From Tricholoma matsutake (Eukaryota; Basidiomycota; Agaricomycetes; Agaricales; Tricholomataceae): a stretch of DNA of 64,000 nucleotides. Positions 12,044 through 22,273 of this stretch are shown in pieces. Position numbers and translations under genes: made by a program. How positions within the stretch are numbered: position 1 is the stretch's first letter; every line of letters starts with the position of its first letter. The notes under the pieces were generated by a model, which was not told the DNA's origin, did no database searches, and worked only from the letters and a program-made list of their open reading frames with translations. The stretch covers positions 1,116,001 to 1,180,000 of the forward strand of contig AP026543.1 in the NCBI GenBank assembly GCA_026075535.2, given 5' to 3'.

Positions 12044-12758
12044 TGTTAAGAACTGATCCTAGAGGCCGCTTCAGAATCTGACCGGACACTGCGGGTGATG
12101 ATAGCGTGATTGCGGGAGATTGTCGGGTCGATGCAGATTCTGCGGGAGGGGAAATGGAAAGGACTTGGCTTCAGCTTGTAAGAAGCTGCACCCTTCACCT
12201 TGTCTGGTGTCCTAATTTCAAGTCGAGGGTTTAGAGGTAGGAGCAGGAAAGTGTGGGTGATTGCGGGGAGGAGTATGGAGGGACTTAGGTTAAGTTCAGA
12301 TGAGACTAGAACTTCAGAGGGAGACTAGAGGTTGAGTCAAATGGAGTTCAGACTCTTAGAGGACAGAGGTTGGAGTAGAAGGAGGTTTAGATTGGCAGGG
12401 TAAAGTCAAGTCTATGTCAATATACAAACTGAGGAATACAAGGCAAAACTAGCTAAACTTAAATACTAGAGTCCAGAATAAAAGCGGGACGGAAATGGGA
12501 ACTGTGGCAGTGTCTTGACTGTGTAGATAAATTACCTAGCGGAGGCCACACAGGAATCCATAGTCAAATTTGCAAAACTAGACGGCAGCCTTGGGAAGGC
12601 AGCCATGGGTGCTGTACAAGGCAGCCTGGTGCACAGCAGTGTGGGCAGTGCAAGGCAGCCAGGAATGAAATCGGAAGTCATAGACAAAGTTGGGTTCGAG
12701 GTGCAGAAAAGGATCAGACGGATGCAGGTTCCAATTGGGCAAGGAATGGTTCTTGACA
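12044..12758 (-). repeat. 5' LTR of element B (715 bp)
   Basis: This is the partner of 5006-5720, equal in length and in ends. The two copies differ at scattered sites, mainly C/T and G/A, so B is not a brand-new insertion. The bases next to the inner edge on the minus strand share the block AACTCACACTTC with element D and would include the primer binding site. I could not assign a tRNA. Confidence 0.95.
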
Positions 12759-13278
12759 CTTGGTATGGCTAAGTACCAAGGACCTGAATATTCCACGACC
12801 TTTGAGGAAACTTACGGAGAAACAAGTTGGCCCATATGCGATCTCTAAAGTGATCTCACCTAATGTGGTAGTGCTAAAATTACCCTGATCATTCAAGATT
12901 GATCCCAAAATTAATGTATCCCGCTTATGCCCTTACTGCCTGCCCACTATTCCTGGCCAACAAACCACCCCACAACCTCTGATAATAGTAGAAGGTGCTC
13001 CAGAATACGTAGTTGAAGAAATTCTGGACTCACGTCTTCAATGAAACAAATTGGAGTTCTTAATAAAGTGGAAAAACTATACCAACAAAAATAATTTGTG
13101 GGAACCTGAAGAGAATTGTAAGCGAGCACATAACGCGATTGCCCAATTCTTTAAACATAATCTGAATGCTCTGCATTGCATTGCGAGAATGGTGTATGAG
13201 GGGATGAAATTCCGGCCTTACCAAAATTTCACAGAGTGGACAGATACAATATTTTCTTGCCTGGAAGTTGAGGCATAA
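12759..13278 (+). pseudogene. C-terminal pol of element A: integrase tail and chromodomain
   Basis: After the second copy of the TSD (12759-12763) the frame of element A's pol resumes in the same phase (GDLVWLSTKDLNIPRP across the junction). It encodes the GPY/F-like integrase tail (LTEKQVGPYAISKVIS) and a chromodomain (YVVEEILDSRL to LWEPEENCKRAHNAIAQFF), the part that steers chromoviruses to heterochromatin. Two TGA stops (near 12886 and 13041) interrupt it. The protein ends at 13276-13278, 11 bp before the LTR, which overlaps the usual position of the polypurine tract. Confidence 0.9.
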
Positions 13279-13289
13279 AAGGGGGGTAA

Positions 13290-13689
13290 TGTTAGGAAAC
13301 AGCCATTATCTAATAAAATTTCATTTTCATTTTATTATGTTGAATTCTGCTACATGATGCCAAATGACGCTACACTTTGATAGCATGAGAATATTATTTC
13401 GCACGCATCACTATGTACATGCCTGTATGCATGTGTCAGTAACAACAATGTACAATAAATGTAACATAGTATATAAACCCTAAATATACACCTAGGGGAC
13501 CCCAGTTGTGTTCTCTTAGGTATTCCACCTATGCTTGTGGTGTGAAAAGCCTATCTCAACAAACTCATCTATAAATAATCCCTCACATCAAAACCATCAA
13601 TTCCCCCATCACGCACGCAGATCCCGCCCCCTTCTTTTAGAGAGAACCCACACAGTCTTAGCTAGCAGATAGTGGGTGTTGCCCTAACA
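13290..13689 (+). repeat. 3' LTR of element A (400 bp)
   Basis: It begins TGTTAGG directly after the purine-rich tract at 13277-13289 and ends CCCTAACA. It contains a TATATAAAC-like stretch near 13471, a candidate promoter element. It is homologous to the inverted LTR at 1708-2107. Confidence 0.93.
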
Positions 13690-14460
13690 GAAGCGTCCAC
13701 TGGTGACAATTGAGGCACTAGTTGCCTTGAAGTCAGGCCTCAATTTATCCAATGCTTTTGACACGGCAGCATGGGCTGTGGCATCAGTTGCTTTCTGGTC
13801 ATGTTGTCAGCAAGTATCTCTCCCTTCTCTCCCCTCATTCTTTCTCTTATTTCGTCTTCAGACTGCGCGAGCTTCTCATTCCCAGCCTGAACCTCTTCAA
13901 CCCCGCCAAACATGTCACTCGTGATGTCACTCCCCTTCATATCTCCTGAGTCCATGATAGCACAGAACATGCAACCTTCCATATTCCATGGATGAAGACC
14001 ACCACCGAAGCAGGTGGTGACATCTCTGTCATGGTGCATGATCATACTACATGTCCACTCTCTGCTCTTCACCACCATCTGTTGGCCAATTCCTCCATTC
14101 CTGAGGCTGTGCCTCTTTTCGCCTTTGAGACTGCCAATGCTGGCTGGGTGCTGATGACAAAGTCCTAGTTCATGGATTGCTGTAATGTGGTGTGGGTCAC
14201 GGCTGGCTTCCCTTGCATGCCAGGGCATGCTTTCCGCATAGGGGGTGCCACAGAACTCCTCCTGCAGGGCACTGATCTCAATGTCGTGGCAATGCAGGGT
14301 CACTGGTTGTGCCATGCTTTTCTTGAATACTGGCACCATATTGAATCCATTCTCCCTCTCTTCATTTCTAATGCTGCTAATTCTCATCATGCATGTGGCT
14401 TAGAGGCTGCCATGGACACATATGCTCATTATCATCATCTCCCTATGTTGTCTCATTAGT
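13690..14460 (+). pseudogene. Tyrosine recombinase (phage-integrase-like) remnant, Crypton-type family of Agaricomycetes
   Basis: Such enzymes cut and rejoin DNA through a tyrosine and belong to fungal mobile elements. The N-side (13703-13800) encodes ALKSGLNLSNAFDTAAWAVA, then a frameshift, then LRELLIPSLNLFNPAKHVTR (13860-13925). The C-side (14214-14390) encodes GHAFRIGGATELLLQG, containing the box II H-x-x-R signature, and HAFLEYWHHIESILPLFIS. In the last block the HxxH/W region and tyrosine are typical of this family. Stops near 13949 and 14166 show that it is dead. Element A's 3' LTR abuts its left side and copia-1 its right side, so the gene was the landing site for both. Assignment to Crypton rather than a domesticated recombinase is inference. 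Confidence 0.75.
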
Positions 14461-14477
14461 GCTACCTGACTTGCTAC

Positions 14478-14782
14478 TGTTGAAATTAATCCCTGATGCA
14501 TGCTGTATACATGAGGCAATACATGCAGCATATACATGTATACATGAGGCGATACATGCAGCATACGCATGTTACTGGGCTTACTGCGCATACATGTGGT
14601 AAACACATTCCTGAGTCATGTGACATCCTTAATATTATGTATATAAGGAGAACCTGTACCATAGTAGGAATACAGTGTTCTTACCTCTGCTAACCCTAGC
14701 TGTAAGTCTAACTAAACCCCAGGTAGGTTGTAAGGAACGTGTTGTCTCTTCCCCTGTGCAGCGTATATAGTCTGCTCCAACA
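14478..14782 (+). repeat. 5' LTR of copia-1 (305 bp)
   Basis: Starts TGTTGAAATT and ends CTCCAACA. Inside are an imperfect tandem (ATACATGAGGCRATACATGCAGCATA, 14509-14565) and a TATATAAGG box near 14640, the likely promoter. Confidence 0.96.
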
Positions 14783-14797
14783 GGTTATGGGCCCTGC
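14783..14797 (+). other. Primer binding site of copia-1: complementary to initiator tRNA-Met anticodon arm
   Basis: The 15 bases directly after the LTR (GGTTATGGGCCCTGC) pair with the anticodon stem-loop of initiator tRNA-Met (its GGGCUCAUAACC core) with one G:U pair. Copia of Drosophila is known to be primed by an internal half-molecule of this tRNA. Copia-2 has the same motif after its LTR. Confidence 0.8.
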
Positions 14798-15010
14798 TGG
14801 GCACGTCGCGAACGCGCTTTAATTAGCTGCGAACGATGTTGACTTCATCATCTCCAAATTATAACCTTGCGCTCCCTGCGAGCTGCATATAAAACCTAGG
14901 TTGACTAGGGTTAACCACTCTGAAGGAGTGTTTTCTCCTGAGAATGTTAAACGTGTTTTATTGAGTAAAAAGACTGATTGAGTGCTTTTAACAGCTGCCA
15001 CCACAGAATC

Positions 15011-15994
15011 ATGTCTTCAACTCTTGAAAAACTCGTTCAAACTTTCGACGGATCAAATTACATTCTATGGGCCAACTCAATGAAGGCGTGGCTCAGGTCT
15101 CAGGGCCTCTGGCAAATAACTAGCGGGGCGGAGCAAAAACCGCCCCCGGCGCCTCCTTTGACGGCGACGAACGCTACCTTGGTAGCGGACGCTAATGCCA
15201 AGCTCCAGACCTGGAGCAACAAAAATGACCAGGCTATTGGTAGCCTAGTGCTCTGCCTGGCCCCCTCCATTCGGCAGCGTGCCAACACAAAGGACACTGC
15301 TGAGGAGGTGTGGGTTCTCATTCGCACCGATTATGGTGTGGATGGCCCCTCCCAAGTCTTTTCGGACTTTAGGTCCGCAATAACAATCAAGATCCCGGCT
15401 GCGAACCCCGCACCAGAGATTGCGAGAATGGCAGACAAATTCGAGCGCCTCACGGCTGCTAACGTCGCCATCCCCAAGCTAGTACAGGCGATGATTCTAC
15501 TTGCTGTGATGCCACGCGAGTACGACTCATTGTCTGCAACAGTCCTTAACACGACCGCCACTAGCGCCTTGACATTTAAACATGTCAAGGACTCCATTGT
15601 TGCTGAAGCCTCAAGGCGCACAGCAGTTGGAAAGCCTGCTGGCCAGCCTCAGGCCAACAAACTTTCCGCTGTTAAGCGCAAGGGGGGAAACCCCAAATGG
15701 CAGCCCAAAGAAGGGCAAAACAGCAATGGAGACTCATCCCAAAAACGTGGACAACATGGGGACAGAAAGACTAAGGAGGAGAAACCAAAGGAGAAACATA
15801 CCCACCTTGCCTCCAACGCCTTTACCACCATAAATGGTAATGGCACCATCATACCGCCGATGCCGCTCATACAGCGCATCGAGCGACGCGAACACACTCC
15901 CACAAGGGATCCTCGCCGCCGACCGCCTGCACAGGCATACACGGGCGCGGCCTCCTCTTCTCGCTCGGTTTACACCGAATACCAGCAAGCTTGA
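15011..15994 (+). CDS. gag of copia-1
   Basis: This is a retrotransposon Gag of the UBN2/DUF4219-like fold. The start at 15011 is chosen because the recognisable domain begins immediately (LEKLVQTFDGSNYILWANSM). Upstream codons in the same frame show no conservation. Typical features are the W-x-x-M/W pattern, an internal region WVLIRTDYGVDGPSQVFSDF, and a basic, low-complexity C-terminus (about residues 215-290). No CCHC knuckle is visible, which is common in this fungal group. The frame ends in TGA at 15992-15994. The protease frame lies one base downstream (+1), so either a programmed +1 shift or an old indel links gag to pol. Confidence 0.85.
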   Translation: MSSTLEKLVQTFDGSNYILWANSMKAWLRSQGLWQITSGAEQKPPPAPPLTATNATLVADANAKLQTWSNKNDQAIGSLVLCLAPSIRQRANTKDTAEEVWVLIRTDYGVDGPSQVFSDFRSAITIKIPAANPAPEIARMADKFERLTAANVAIPKLVQAMILLAVMPREYDSLSATVLNTTATSALTFKHVKDSIVAEASRRTAVGKPAGQPQANKLSAVKRKGGNPKWQPKEGQNSNGDSSQKRGQHGDRKTKEEKPKEKHTHLASNAFTTINGNGTIIPPMPLIQRIERREHTPTRDPRRRPPAQAYTGAASSSRSVYTEYQQA

Positions 15995-18900
15995 GACACC
16001 CTCGAGCACAATCGAGGAGGTAGAAGACGATACCGTCTCCCTCGGATCCGAACCTCCAGTAACTGACGAGGAAGTGTGGAAAGCCGTTGACGAAATGCTC
16101 ATCGATGAACCCCTTGACACAGGGGCATATGATGACAGGTCAGTCCTTTTCCCTGCCACAAGCACTAAGATTAAAATTCCTATGAATACAGCGAACTTTT
16201 CATGTGAAATTTTACTGCTATTAAATGTATCATGGAATTATGTAGATCTTAATATATGTACTATGTGTGCAAAGGGAGATTGTAAGAAAGGTGCCGACTG
16301 GATCATGGATTCAGGCGCATCAAAACACTTCACTGGTGAAATGAAAGATTTCGCTTCTTACGAGCCTTTACCGAGAAAGGACTCTACCTTGGTCCAAACG
16401 GCCACTGGTACTACTCATATAGTAGGAAAAGGAGCAGTCTTCATTAGACACCAGGTAGTATGTAATGGGAAGTCAGAGACGCGTGAAACGCGACTATACC
16501 CCGTCTACTACATACCCGACATTAATACTCGATTGATGTCAATGGGGGTCTTTTTACAAGACGGAAGTGATGTGCATGGTTCCTCCGCATACATTTCATT
16601 CATCGAGCATGGAAACCCAATCATGCATTGTGTCCCTCTAAGGAGGAATGACACGATCTATTGGGCTCGGACTCATATATTGAGCACCAAAAAGGTTAAT
16701 GTTGCGACCATTTATGTCGCTGACTACTTGACTTGGCATAGGTGACTTGGACACCCATCCAAAGAGGCGCTAGGGAAAATGCCTAAAAGCACCATAAAAT
16801 TCCCAAGGAATTTAATTATTCCTAAAGACAAAATTATATGTCCAGGGTGTGCAGAAGGGAAAATGACCTCAAAATCTTTTCCCGAGTCAGACTCACGAGC
16901 TGACAAATCCTTTGAATTAATACATTCCGACCTAAAGGAACTCCCAGTACTATCGTACCACAAACATAAATACTTCATTGTATTTCTGGATGACAAAACG
17001 TCACATATTTGGGTCCAATGCCTTAGAAAGAAATCTGACGCTGCTGCAGCGATTAGACAATTTCAAGCGATGGCTAAGACCCAATATGGCGCTACAATCA
17101 AGCGCTGGCGTGTCGATCCAGGGGGGGAGTTCAAGGATCGTGAGCTACAAAAACAGCTCAAGGATTTAGGCATCAAAATAGAGATGTCTGCACCCCACGT
17201 TCATCAACAGAACGGGCGCACAGAGCGCGCTATAAGGACAATAATGGAAAAGTTGCAAACCCTGCGATTCACCGCTTGTCTACCACAATCATGGTGGGAA
17301 TTTTGCATAGAACATGCAACACATTTATACAACCGAACCCCAATAAGGCGCCTGAAATGGCTGACACCTTTTGAGGACCTGACAAAGGTCCGCCCAGATC
17401 TAAACAATCTGAAGGTCTTCGGTTGCGGTGCTTATGTCTATCTACCAAAGGAAAAACATCCAACAACATTGTCTCCTCGATCGGAGTTAATGATGTACCT
17501 TGGAGTAGAAGATGGCATTAAAGCATATTGTTTCATGCGACGAAATGGCGCAATATTCATTGGTGCTACAGCACTATTTGATGAAACGATGTTCCCATGC
17601 TGTCCCGGAGCTAAGACTCCTGCCAAGACAGACCTTGGTGATTTTCCACCAGAACCAGAAGATGACGACCACTCATCTGGAACGGATGGCGATGACCCTA
17701 TACCGCCACAAAATCCGCCCCTTCCTCCATCATTAGAAGATGATGATGATGATTTACCAAGCGAGCAAAAGGCGCATGACGATGCGACTAACGCTCCTCC
17801 TCCGCCGCCTCCAGTTACCACTGAGGACTTTCATCCAAGACGTGAAGATCAACAGGAATGGCAGCAATTGCCCCATCGATCAGGCAGGCAGAGGAAAATC
17901 CCAAACCGTCCTGGCAATACCTATGGAGAACAGCGACTCCCCTCTGACATAGAAAGAGACATTGCGCATGATCGATATTGGAAGAAGTCTGTGGGTCAAG
18001 ATTCGGATCATAACCGAACACGACCACGACCTCAACAGCAAGAACCGGTTACTGGACCGAGTTCGGCACCCCATGAGAGTGTGCCCGATTCCAATAATCA
18101 AGAACATGATTACCCAATGGGGGAACCGGACGAAGCAGGTTATATTAAAAAGATAACCAAGGAAGGTGGAGATGAGCTTATCCGCTGGCTGTTGTCAAAA
18201 GCAGTCACACCATCAAGCAGAAAAAGCCTAGTTCCAAACCAATTTCGTGATATTGCGCGCCTACCCTGGCAGCAGCAACTTGAGTGGAAACAGGCTTGTC
18301 GTGAAGAGTTAGAGGCTCTTCGCAAGCGACAAGTCTATGACATCATCGATCTTCCACATGATCAAAAAACGATCAAAAATAGATGGGTTTTCTCTGTGAA
18401 ATCGGACGGAAGAAAACGAGCCAGACTCGTGGCCAAAGGCTTTTCACAAGTCGAAGGCGTTGACTTTGATGAGATTTTCTCACCAGTAGTCCGCTACGAG
18501 ACCGTACGCCTCATGTTTGCCCTTGTGTCTCTAGAAGGCATGTATATGACCGGTCTAGATGTAAAAACCGCATTTTTATATGGCAAACTTGATGAGGAGA
18601 TCTATATGGATCAACCCGAGGGTTTCAAACTCGAGGGTAAAGAGCGCAAAGTAATGCGCTTACGCCGAGCATTGTATGGCCTTAAACAGGCTTCACTAGC
18701 ATGGTGGAGAGAGCTAGAGGCATTTATGCGCACCATTGGGTTCGTGCACGCCAGCTCCGATGCCGGCATCTTCATACACAAGGATCCTAAGACAGGCAGC
18801 ATCGTTATTGCGCTAGTCTATGTTGATGATGGCTTGTTCATGGGCAAGAACAAGAAACTTGTGGATGAAAAGAAGAATGCTTGCCTGAAGCATTGGGAGT

Positions 18901-19775
18901 GCCGTAGTACTGAAAAAGTCATGGAATTCTTAGGCATGCACGTCACCCAGACCGCTGCAAAAGTCAAACTCGATCAAACAGAATATCTCACCAAAGTGCT
19001 TGAGAGGTTCGAGATGACAAATGCCAAGATTGCCCCCACTCTGCTCCTGACTGGCTACAAACCGTCGGAGAACACAGCGATGCCAAACACGGCGCTTAGA
19101 TCAAAATATCAGTCTGTGATCGGATCTTTATTGTATCTGATGCTCGGAACGCGACCTGATATCGCTTACGCGGTAATCAAGATGTCGCAATTCTCGGCTA
19201 ATCCTAGCCAAGAACATCTAGACAAAGCGATGTACATAATGCGCTATCTGGTGGGAACCCAGAAGTACAGTATGGTCTATGATGGAGAGAAATCCGAGGG
19301 GCTACAGGCCTTCACAGATTCTGATTGGGCAGCTGACACAGTCAAGCGCCGATCTACAACAGGTTACTTTGCTACTCTGGCGAGTGGCATTGTGTGCTGG
19401 CAGTCCCGTTTACAAAAAACTGTAGCACTGTCATCCACAGAAGCTGAATACATGGCTCTCTCCGACACTTGTCGGCAGATAGTGTGGATAGAGTCCTTAT
19501 TCCAGGAACTTGGATATACACTGAAGCGCGTACCAATCTGCGCTGATAATCAAGGATCCATCTTTATTGGATCAAATCCAGTTCAGGAAAGAAGGACCAA
19601 ACATATAGACATTCGCTACCACTACACCCGCAAATGCATAGAAAATGACAAAGTCACAGTCGTTTTCATTCCTGGAAGTGATAATCCGGCTGACATGTTC
19701 ACAAAGAACCTTGGCACCGTCCTATTCAGGAAATTTAGAGACTCTCTCGGAATTACTTTCGAGATTCAAACTTAG
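15995..19775 (+). pseudogene. pol of copia-1 (protease, integrase, RT, RNase H) with a single TGA
   Basis: The frame is open from 15834, overlapping gag in the +1 phase, to 19775 except for the TGA at 16743-16745. Protease: WIMDSGASKHFTG near 16300. The stop falls inside the GAG-pre-integrase motif, between WHR and LGHPS, with the CPGC pair after it. The integrase core has Asp in HSDL (16925), Asp in VDPGGEF (17115) and Glu in GRTERAI (17222). RT has KGFSQVEGVDFDEIFSPV and YVDD (near 18817). RNase H has TDSDWA (19318), SSTEAEY (19434) and ADNQGS (19543). Every catalytic motif is present, so one base change separates this copy from a full frame. The TGA stands where Arg (CGA) is usual. Confidence 0.93.
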
Positions 19776-19793
19776 CTGCTTAGAGCGCTGTAC

Positions 19794-20112
19794 AGTTTGA
19801 GGGGGGGTGTTGAAATTAATCCCTGATGCATGCTGTATACATGAGGCAATACATGCAGCATATACATGTATACATGAGGCGATACATGCAGCATACGCAT
19901 GTTACTGCGCTTACTGCGCATACATGCGGTAAACACATTCCCGAGTCATGTGACATCCTTAATATTATGTATATAAGGAGAACCTGTACCGTAGTAGGAA
20001 TACAGTGTTCTTACCTCTGCTAACCCTAGCTGTAAGTCTAACTAAACCCCAGGTAGGTTGTAAGGAACGTGTTGTCTCTTTCCCTGTGCAGCGTATATAG
20101 TCTGCTCCAACA
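19794..20112 (+). repeat. Polypurine tract and 3' LTR of copia-1
   Basis: The plus-strand primer tract AGTTTGAGGGGGGG (19794-19807) directly precedes the LTR start TGTTGAAATT at 19808. The LTR (19808-20112) is 305 bp like its 5' partner and is followed by the TSD GCTAC. Confidence 0.95.
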
Positions 20113-20651
20113 GCTACATACCTCAGTTACTGTTACTCCTGATACTCTGAATGTCTGTTGATTGCTCTGCCAAATTTTATATCTGTCCTCTTGCTCAGCT
20201 CTGGTTTGGGGTGCCTAGTCCGAAGGGACTCATCTGTTGTGAACTGTGCTCCTTCATGGTGTAGTCTCGTACACACACACACACACACTACAAACACTTG
20301 CATCATGTGGGACTAACGGGGCACGCTCCGAAGATTTTGATCATGATCCTTGCTTTCCACTTCCAAGCATCACGCTTACTGCGTTCCACAGACGCGCCTG
20401 TCACGTGACCAACACCATGTGCTGCACCTGACAGTTCTCCCAGAATCTTCCCCCAAACCTTGGAAAATCTTATTTGCAACGTGTTACCAAATAATATTTT
20501 ACACTGAACTCAAACTCAGATATAACGAGTGCGATCATACAAAGCGTCCTCAATACTGAGAACTCGGAACAGTTTATGAGGGTCGTGGCGAAGAATCACG
20601 TGCCATGCTTGCATCCAGATTACATAGATACTAGCTATAAGCATGTAATTA
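20113..20651. other. Intergenic region
   Basis: This follows copia-1 and may be the remaining flank of the recombinase element. A short (AC)n run lies at 20270-20288. No gene was seen. The 3' untranslated region of the F-box gene must lie here on the minus strand. Confidence 0.6.
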
Positions 20652-22273
20652 CTACCAATGCCCAAGGTCAGTAAACCGGTTATGGAAATTCCAACGTTCA
20701 TCTTCAATTAGCCGAAGTGCGACGATGAGGCCCTCATTGGAACAGGGAGTAAGGAGGTCCTTGACTTCATCCAATGAATCCTGCCCGCAGGTAGAGAATG
20801 TCAAGTGGGACAAGCGGGAAAGCATCCCTGTTGTTAACGTCGATGCAGAAAACGATGCTGTGTTCCACCGAGACCTGACCATCTTCACAAAAGCATCGGT
20901 AGGAAAGACCGTGGGCTCTCCATCAGGTTCCGCAACGGCATTTGGCACATGAAAAACGAGTTTCTCGAGGCTGGGAAGCAGAACACTGACGTCTGGGTTG
21001 CTGCTTCCAACACAGCTCAGGCGTTGAAATAGTAGCTCATGATCAATGCCCCGCGAAGTAGCAAACTCCAGATTGACCAGTTTCAGTGAAACTCGAAGGA
21101 GATCGAGGAGATCGTCGGTGAGGATGGCAATACTGATGAGCGAGAAAGTCTCGAGCGAAGGCAGGAAGCGATGTAAATGGAAAGGCGTCGGGCTGGCATA
21201 GTCTGACAGTCCGATCAACGAATGCAATTCTAGGGTTTTGAGGGCGGGGAGATGGAGGCCGTTGAATATCCGCCCGTCATAGTCGCGAACAAACACGAGG
21301 CGAAGGTTGGTGAGGTTTGAAAGCGTGTGTTCATTAGAATGGATGATGCCGGGAGGTGCATCGTCTGGTCTGATGTAGAACACGCCGTATTGAAGGTCTA
21401 TGCAACAACGGACGAGCATCATCCAGGTGTTAGGGGAGATAAAGCCTGTGACCTTCAGGTGGGTCAAATTGGACCATGGAAGTAAGGAGGGCCAGTCAAT
21501 TGGCAGGCTCAGTAAAGCAACTCTGCGTAATTTGGGTGCCGAACGGAAGACGACGATCAATCCGGGGCCGAGATTCTCAAGGTGTTCGAGACGCAGAACG
21601 AGGGACTCGAGGTAGCTTAGCGTTACTAGTGGGCTGTCTGTTAAGAATGGTCCCAAGTACTTTGGGTGACCTGCGCCGACGTCTAGGTATCGAAAACGTG
21701 GCGAATTCGCTACAAGAACCTCTGATATCAAGGAATGGGCGTAGTTCATCTCGAGGGTGTCCGGGTCATTGCTCATCTCAAAAAAAAACTGGAAAGACAA
21801 TGACGGCTGTTCCCCGGCCCTATCGAACCAGCCTTTGACCAACGAAACATGACGATTGTGGAGAAAGATAGTGCGTTCAGAAGCGAGGGCATATCCGCCA
21901 GTAGAGGTAGGTGTAGAATCGGAGTTCACGGTGAAAAATAAGGACCGCCAGAGCTCTGGCAAGTTGACGGCAATACTCCTCCATGAAGAGCAGATGCGAC
22001 AGAGCAATAAGGGTGCTTGCGAGACATCGGCTCGCACAGTCTCTCGGGGCAAGCATCTGGTGAAGATGTCGTGCACGACTTCGAGTGGTAAAAGGTGGAT
22101 AGGAAATTGTCCGGGGGGTGTGTCTCGCACTCCCACCCGCGCGTCCCGAGCCAATGCTTGAGCGTCATGGAGCAAAGCGATCAGCTTTTGGAGACTGTAA
22201 GGAGGGGGAGCTTAGCACAAGATAATCAGCAGAATGGACATCGCGCTCACTCATGCGATTCTGTAGATGCCAT
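20652..22273 (-). CDS. F-box protein (two exons)
   Basis: Exon 1 is 22273-22251 (MASTESH plus two bases), the intron 22250-22195 (GTGAGC donor, TGCTAAG branch region, TTACAG acceptor), exon 2 is 22194-20652. The protein has 521 aa. The long frame by itself has no ATG at its start, which is why the small first exon is proposed; splicing keeps the frame. Residues about 38-95 form an F-box (FPIHLLPLEVVHDIFTRCLP followed by LLLCRICSSWRSIAVNLPEL), typical of the expanded Agaricomycete F-box families. The rest is Leu-rich and LRR-like (LTHLKVTGFISPNTW). By analogy it would link Skp1/Cullin-1 ubiquitin ligases to a target; the target is unknown. It has no stops and keeps many CpG sites, unlike the transposons around it. 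Confidence 0.85.

Larger units (their letters stand above)
5006..12758 (-). mobile_element. Ty3/gypsy chromovirus element B, complete with both LTRs and an extra antisense gene
   Basis: Element B is flanked by the exact 5-bp TSD CTTGG (5001-5005 and 12759-12763) and by two 715-bp LTRs. On the minus strand the order is 5' LTR (12758-12044), gag, protease, RT, RNase H, integrase, chromodomain, polypurine tract and 3' LTR (5720-5006). Between pol and the 3' LTR there is a spliced gene on the plus strand (5852-6732). B interrupts element A's pol so cleanly that joining the flanks restores the frame GDLVWL. It is a relative of element D at 47784-55971, with the same layout and related gag, pol, LTR and antisense gene. 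Confidence 0.95.
2108..13689 (+). mobile_element. Ty3/gypsy chromovirus element A, 3' part, split by element B
   Basis: Element A runs 2108-5005 and 12764-13689 once element B (5006-12758) and one copy of its TSD are removed. It carries protease C-terminus, reverse transcriptase, RNase H, integrase, chromodomain, a polypurine tract (13277-13289, AAAAGGGGGGTAA) and the 3' LTR (13290-13689). The 5' LTR and gag are not in the window. Base 13690 begins recombinase-related sequence, so A inserted into that gene. The expected TSD is GAAGC (13690-13694), with its partner left of the window. Confidence 0.88.
14478..20112 (+). mobile_element. Ty1/copia element copia-1, nearly intact
   Basis: It is flanked by an exact TSD, GCTAC (14473-14477 and 20113-20117), with two 305-bp LTRs (14478-14782 and 19808-20112). 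By eye the LTRs differ at about five positions (roughly 1.6 %), four of them transitions, so insertion is recent relative to the other elements here. The order gag, protease, integrase, RT, RNase H is the Pseudoviridae order. Only one nonsense codon (16743) separates it from an open pol. Confidence 0.96.

Noticed and set aside
1..13689. Auto-integration or inversion of element A as explanation for the reversed gag
   Set aside because: Possible, since the break is exactly at an LTR end, but a nested insertion of a second copy explains the same junction more simply; the window ends before the test site.
13740..14390. Minus-strand open frame of 216 codons
   Set aside because: It lies opposite the tyrosine recombinase remnant, whose motifs are on the plus strand.
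15649..16165. Minus-strand open frames over the gag-pol overlap of copia-1
   Set aside because: No domain and antisense to well-supported gag and protease sequence.
20270..20288. (AC)n microsatellite
   Set aside because: Short ordinary simple repeat; noted in the intergenic entry only.
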